The position numbers and the translations under genes were made by a program. 64,000 nucleotides of DNA, from assembly GCF_963678635.1 (NCBI RefSeq), contig NC_087065.1, positions 38,467,888 through 38,531,887 of the forward strand. Direction: 5' to 3'. Shown here piece by piece: positions 59,500 to 64,000 of the stretch (position 1 is its first letter; every line of letters starts with the position of its first letter). Under the pieces are notes generated by a model. That model saw only the letters and a list, made by a program, of their open reading frames with translations. It was not told the origin of the DNA and searched no databases. Source of the stretch: Symsagittifera roscoffensis (Eukaryota; Xenacoelomorpha; Acoela; Convolutidae).

Positions 59500-59560
59500 T
59501 TTTAATTTATCACTTCTTACTGCATATACACTCAATTCGATTGCTAGTGTCCTTTTAGTC

Positions 59561-60252
59561 TAACTACTTCATACAAAAACACAAGACAATAATTTTTAAA
59601 CGGTTCTACTAAATAGTGACCACGAATCCTTGTAAGTTATCACAGTACAGCGTGTATACAATTTATTCACAATGATCGATTATTAGTTGTAAAATGTGAA
59701 GCTAGCACAGTATGATGATGTCAGTCTATTTAAAAGATAGTGTTCTCACTACCCAAACAAGCACAAATATTAATGATTTAAAGCCAGAAATAACAAAAAT
59801 AAGAATATTTTCTATGAAAAACCTATGTGTTTTGTACTTTTAGTCGGCCGCAATACAAAAGTCGAAGTTGTTTTTAAAGAAAGAGCTTTCCCTACTTGGT
59901 GCTGTACCAAACAGACAAACCTTGAAGGCAGTAATTTTCTCAAGTGGGCCTCTATTGCACCCACCGAGTCCTGTGATACCTATCTGCCTTCGGACTGCCC
60001 GAGGTAGACCTAATAAAATCACTTTTCTCAAAAACGTTTTGGCTTTCAATCCACACCATTGAGTTACACACTCTTGTTCAATTTAGACTTAGTGTCGCGA
60101 ATGTCCGAGCTTAGACCTGTTTTGTTTTGACTTGGTTTTTTATAAAAGGCAAGTTACCAGTGCAGTCACTGGTTCCCAGCCTATCTCCTAATAACCTAAT
60201 ACCTTTAACTACTTTATTTTCTATTGTCTTCTTAAGTCTTGACAAAACAATA
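59561..60252. other. 5' flank of the retroelement, no gene
   Basis: The expected 5' LTR and primer-binding site should lie here on the minus strand. I cannot recognise either, nor any match to the 3' end near 44900. Short frames at 59825-60062 have no support. Confidence 0.4.
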
Positions 60253-60400
60253 CCCCTCCAGATTGACAAAAATAGGACCCCTCCGGATTGGTAAAAACAG
60301 GACCCCACCGGATTGGCAAAAATAGGACCCCTCCGGATTGGCAAATTTGGACCCCTCGGATTGGCAAAATTGCAAAATTGAGACCCCTCCGGGTTTGTGA
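60253..60400 (+). repeat. 25-bp minisatellite GGACCCCTCCGGATTGGCAAA
   Basis: CCCCTCCGGATTGG-like blocks start at 60253, 60278, 60303, 60328, 60352 and 60384; most are spaced 25 bp. The minus-strand frame 60111-60578, with repeated FANP and RRGP words, is its translation. Confidence 0.9.
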
Positions 60401-61571
60401 AAATAGCTTCTCGGGGACGTTCTAAATTTTCACCCGATACCCTTCCGGATAAATTCTCCGATGCTATTATGCTGTTTGAAATAACTGGGAAGGGTGTATC
60501 GTCTTTCCTTAGACCCTTCCGGATTGAAGTTAAGCCTCTTGTTTGACAATTCATCCTAACGGTGAAGGGTCTTATCACTAGCCTAGTTTCGACTTAACTA
60601 TGGTTTTCTGGTCCTCTTAGCCTTCCCTTACTGTATAGAACAGCGTCAAATTGCCTTATATAACCGTTACTACCCTTTAAAAGGGGTGTAAGGGCTTTCC
60701 AAATTTTTTTTTGTAAAACTTGAAGGGTCTACCTTCCCGAATTGATGAATTTGCTAAAAACAATCCTGAAAAATTTTCACGCTTAATTTTTTGAATACTT
60801 GATGTTTTTATGAGTACGCTCACCTAATTTTTGATCTAATATTAACAAGATCAACTGGATTTGTCCAGTAGTTCCAAAGTTATTAACCAAAACGTCTTTT
60901 TTTCCAAAGTCAAAAAATTTCTCTCTCATAGGTTCCGCCTAATTTTTTTCGCAATTCTGTTCTTTTCGACCTAAAAATTATTGATCGGAGCTCAAAAGGC
61001 CTGTATTTTTCTAGTTCAATGCAAAAAGAACCGATCTAAAACGCTCTAGCTGAAAAAATTTGCCAAAAACTGTGCTATTTGGACCCCTCCGGATTGATGA
61101 ATCCACTAAATCAAACACAGTTAAATTCGATTTCTCTGTAACCCGGAAGTTTATCCACAAACGGGTTTTAAAACTTGTCGATTCACTAGTGGAAGTTGTC
61201 CGAACAACAATTTTTACTGTTCTAACTCAAAAATTTGAAAAAATTTTTCCTATTTTATTATGTTTCGTTTTTTCAAAAATCACTTAAATTCGGTTTTTGG
61301 TACCCAAATAGTTGCAATCACTTCTGAACTAAACCCAACCGGTTCTACCTATTATACTAATACAGTTACGATGTAACTCATTAATTTAGCGCTTTTTTCC
61401 GTTTCAAAAAATATAGATATCTCAAAAATTGCGATTTGTGGGGTGATCAAAACATCGCTATTTTGACCCTAAAAACCGGTCCGCTTATTGTGTTTTTCAC
61501 TGAAACACGATATAGGAGTATTAATATAGGCGGTATAAGTAAAAATACTAGTAATACTATACCCCTTCGGT
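60401..61571. other. Spacer with scattered ACCCTTCCGGATTG motifs
   Basis: CCCTTCCGGATTG or CCCCTCCGGATTG occurs singly near 60438, 60513 and 61084, and again inside the 662-bp satellite near 61761. These tie the minisatellite and the satellite into one family. No gene is seen. Confidence 0.5.
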
Positions 61572-63556
61572 CTTGTTCAATATCCGAATTAAGGTGCTTA
61601 ACTCGCAGTTCGGTGAAGGGTTACTACAGTGCAGCACAGATTAAAGGGATACAAAACTTGTTAACGATACCCAACAGTCGATTGTTTTTGTCCTTGGGCC
61701 CCCTCCTGTCGCTCCTTGAACTGCTTACCGGATCAGTTTTCATCAATAGTCCCGAGACCCTTCCGGATTGAGCGCAAATTAGCATTAACGTGCTAAAATA
61801 CTCAAATAACCCTACAATACAAGCACCACAAACGGGCCACAAAATTTATCGTAACGATCCTGACTGATAAAAATGCCTGTAACAACAATATATCTAACAA
61901 CAACAAACGGGAGGGTCGGATCACATCTCGTCTGGGGGGGATGGTTTCTAATGATTTTATACTTTTTTACTGTTTTTGGTTTTTTCGGTTATTTTTTTAT
62001 GTTTTTTGTTTTTCTTGGGTACTATACTACTTTTTGTTTGGTTTCTTGCATACCTTTAAGTGTTTTTGGTCACAAACCTCTCAGGAAACTAGGGGACGGC
62101 CGATCCCCCCACCCTTCCTGGAACTTGAATTTGCGGTCTTAACTAGGTTAAAAAACTGTTCACGGGAATCCGGAAGGCTTACGCGTTCCGAACTACCCTC
62201 CCGACCCGGCGGTTAGGGCATTTTTAGTGCCGGGCTTGTTCAATATCCGAATTAAGGTGCTTAACTTGCAGTTCGGTGAACGGTTACTACCGTGCAGCAC
62301 AGAATAAAGGGATACAAAACTTGTTAACGATACCCAATAGTCGATTGTTGTTGTCCTTGGGCCCCCTCTTGTCGCTCCTTGAACTGCTTACCGGATCAGT
62401 TTTCTTCAATAATCCCGAGACCCTTCCGAATTGATCGCAAATTAGCATTAACGTGCATAAATAGTCAAACAACCCTACAGTACAAGCACCACAAACGGGC
62501 CACAAAATTTATTGTAACGATCCTGACTGATATAAATGCCTGTAACAACAATATATCTAACAACAACAAACGGGAGGGTCGGATCACATCTCGTCTGGGG
62601 GGATGGTTTCTAATGATTTTATACTTTTTTACTGTTTTTGGTTTTTTCGGTTATTTTTTTATGTTTTTTGTTTTTCTTGGGTACTATACTACTTTTTGTT
62701 TGGTTTCTTGCATACCTTTAAGTGTTTTTGGTCACAAACCTCTCAGGAAACTAGGGGACGGCCGATCACCCCACCCTTCCTGGAACTTGAATTTTCGGTC
62801 TTAACTAGGTTAAAAAACTGTTCACGGGAATCCGGAAGGCTTACGCGTTCCGAACTATCCTCCCGACCCGGCGGTTAGGGCCTTTTTAGGGCCGGGCTTG
62901 TTCAATATCCGAATTAAGGTGCTTAACTTGCAGTTCGGTGAACGGTTACTACCGTGCAGCACAGAATAAAGGGATACAAAACTTGTTAACGATACCCAAC
63001 AGTCGATTGTTGTTGTCCTTGGGCCCCCTCTTGTCGCTCCTTGAACTGCTTACCGGATCAGTTTTCTTCAATAATCCCGAGACCCTTCCGAATTGATCGC
63101 AAATTAGCATTAACGTCATAAATAGTCAAACAACCCTACAGTACAAGCACCACAAACGGGCCACAAAATTTATTGTAACGATCCTGATTGATATAAATGC
63201 CTGTAACAACAATATATCTAACAACAACAAACGGGAGGGTCGGATCACATCTCGTCTGGGGGGGGATGGTTTCTAATGATTTTATACTTTTTTTTACTGT
63301 TTTTGTTTTTTTCGGTTATTTTTTTATGTTTTTTGTTTTTCTTTGGTACTATACTACTTTTTGTTTGGTTTCTTGTATACCTTTAAGTGTTTTTGGTCAC
63401 AAACCTCTCAGGGAACGAGGGGATGGCCGATCCCCCCCCCACCCTTCCTGGAACGTGAATTTTTGGTCAATAACTAGGTTAAAAAGCTGTTCAAGGAAAT
63501 CCGGAAGGCTTACGCGTTCCGAACTACCCTCACGACCCGGCGGTTAGGGCCTTGTT
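61572..63556 (+). repeat. 662-bp satellite, three copies
   Basis: Copies begin with CTTGTTCAATATCCGAATTA at 61572, 62235 and 62897 and end near 63556. Copies 2 and 3 are closer to each other than to copy 1. Each contains GGGAGGGTCGGATCACATCTCG and ends in CCCGACCCGGCGGTTAGGGC. A hydrophobic, F- and Y-rich frame of about 90 codons (at 61941, 62603 and 63197) shifts between copies and follows T-runs, so I do not call it a gene. Confidence 0.92.
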
Positions 63557-64000
63557 AAGGGCGTTATTATGAGCCTCCGCTCGGCGCGGAGTGCTCGTTA
63601 TCGGTTTTGCCCGTCATGATGTTAAAAAAATATAACACCCAGGAGCGCCATACAAACATCTATATAACATTCGCCCGGAAGTACATATCGACCGAAAATA
63701 AAGCTAAGCTATAAGACGACTGGCCAGCGTCTAAACAAAGCTCTACATGTTTTTCACCGTCTCTTACAAAACCAGCTTTTTTGGTGGTCTTTCTTACAAC
63801 AAAAACGTTACTGCTTTCGGCTTCGGTCAAAACAGTCAAATTAATGCAAGAATAGTGAGCTCATGGCCGGGTCTCAGTATCCCCAGACCACGAGGTCACT
63901 CCTAAAATCAGGGCTACTACTATTTATTGAATTTTTTTTGTTTTTGCTCAGTAGATAAAAATCATCATCTCCAAAATTACACTTATTCCAATTTTACACT
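63557..64000. other. Right edge, no recognised gene; one GC-rich hairpin
   Basis: CTCCGC-TCGGC-GCGGAG forms a hairpin at 63575-63591. The rest is mixed-composition DNA. The higher GC between 63570 and 63700 differs from the satellite and could mark a promoter or another element that continues beyond the window. Confidence 0.4.

Larger units (their letters stand above)
44900..59560 (-). mobile_element. Degenerate Ty3/gypsy-like retroelement, rearranged, RT missing
   Basis: On the minus strand the domain order is gag, CCHC knuckles, protease, pre-RT leader, RNase H tail, linker, integrase, which is the Ty3/gypsy order (integrase last). The reverse transcriptase core, expected between 55509 and 55309, is gone. 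The frame is broken in gag and in integrase, and the 3' half is duplicated. I could not match a 5' LTR (expected near 59560-60110) to sequence at the 3' end. The element cannot be autonomous as assembled. Confidence 0.85.

Noticed and set aside
59930-60010. tRNA-like or snRNA-like segment GCACCCACCGAGTCCTGTG
   Set aside because: No cloverleaf or known core motif can be drawn from it.
62575-62610. 5S rRNA resemblance in GGATCACATCTCGTCTGG
   Set aside because: Only one short word is alike; the internal control boxes and the paired ends of 5S rRNA are missing.
61941-63300. Hydrophobic membrane-like protein MVSNDFILFYCFWFF in the 662-bp satellite
   Set aside because: The frame arises from T-runs and changes between the three copies, which is not expected of a selected gene.

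Overview
This window is eukaryotic, AT-rich and dominated by repeats. It almost certainly comes from an invertebrate animal whose phylum I cannot fix from the sequence. The evidence is short spliced genes with GT/AG introns, a Ty3/gypsy-class retroelement, a palindromic Tc1/mariner-type MITE, and several satellite and minisatellite families. I see no bacterial operons, rRNA, tRNA or CRISPR. Most of the short open frames are chance frames in low-complexity DNA or frames phased by tandem repeats.

Layout. 1-22592 is a head-to-tail array of two unit families, a long unit (L, about 2.5 kb) and a short unit (S, about 2.2 kb). The order is partial L, L, L, S, S, S, S, L, S, L. Every unit starts with TAG and ends with a GC-rich hairpin followed by CATC (L) or CACC (S). 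L units carry three monomers of about 520 bp. Both families carry a second hairpin about 450-490 bp from the unit start. The stem arms change in a compensatory way between copies. 22593-24949 is unique DNA with a 109-bp direct repeat and a perfect 28-bp inverted repeat. 24950-25500 holds a weakly supported spliced gene on the minus strand. 25620-36250 is a run of different tandem repeats, ending in a 6.9-kb array of a roughly 21-bp CpG-rich unit with higher-order repeats.

36251-44860 is the most gene-like part. It holds a complete 3-exon, 112-codon gene on the minus strand (36856-37485), the 3' end of another spliced gene with a possible membrane segment (41355-42145), a 1.8-kb element with terminal inverted repeats (38671-40471), and a nearly full-length palindromic MITE with TA flanks (43589-44303) beside a decayed relative.

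44900-59560 is a degenerate Ty3/gypsy-like retroelement on the minus strand. From high to low coordinates it reads: gag with a coiled-coil region, capsid, two CCHC zinc knuckles, aspartic protease, a pre-RT leader, the RNase H tail and linker, then integrase zinc finger, core and C-terminal domain. The reverse transcriptase core is missing. The RNase H-to-integrase part is present twice in tandem (45083-49675 and 49676-55346), with nested 896-bp and 538-bp tandem duplications. 60253-63556 holds a 25-bp CCGGATTGG minisatellite and a 662-bp satellite in three copies. The last 440 bp show no recognisable gene.

The spliced genes do not form a visible pathway. The main biological interest is the hairpin-bounded two-family tandem array, the palindromic elements (possible double-stranded RNA sources) and the rearranged retroelement.
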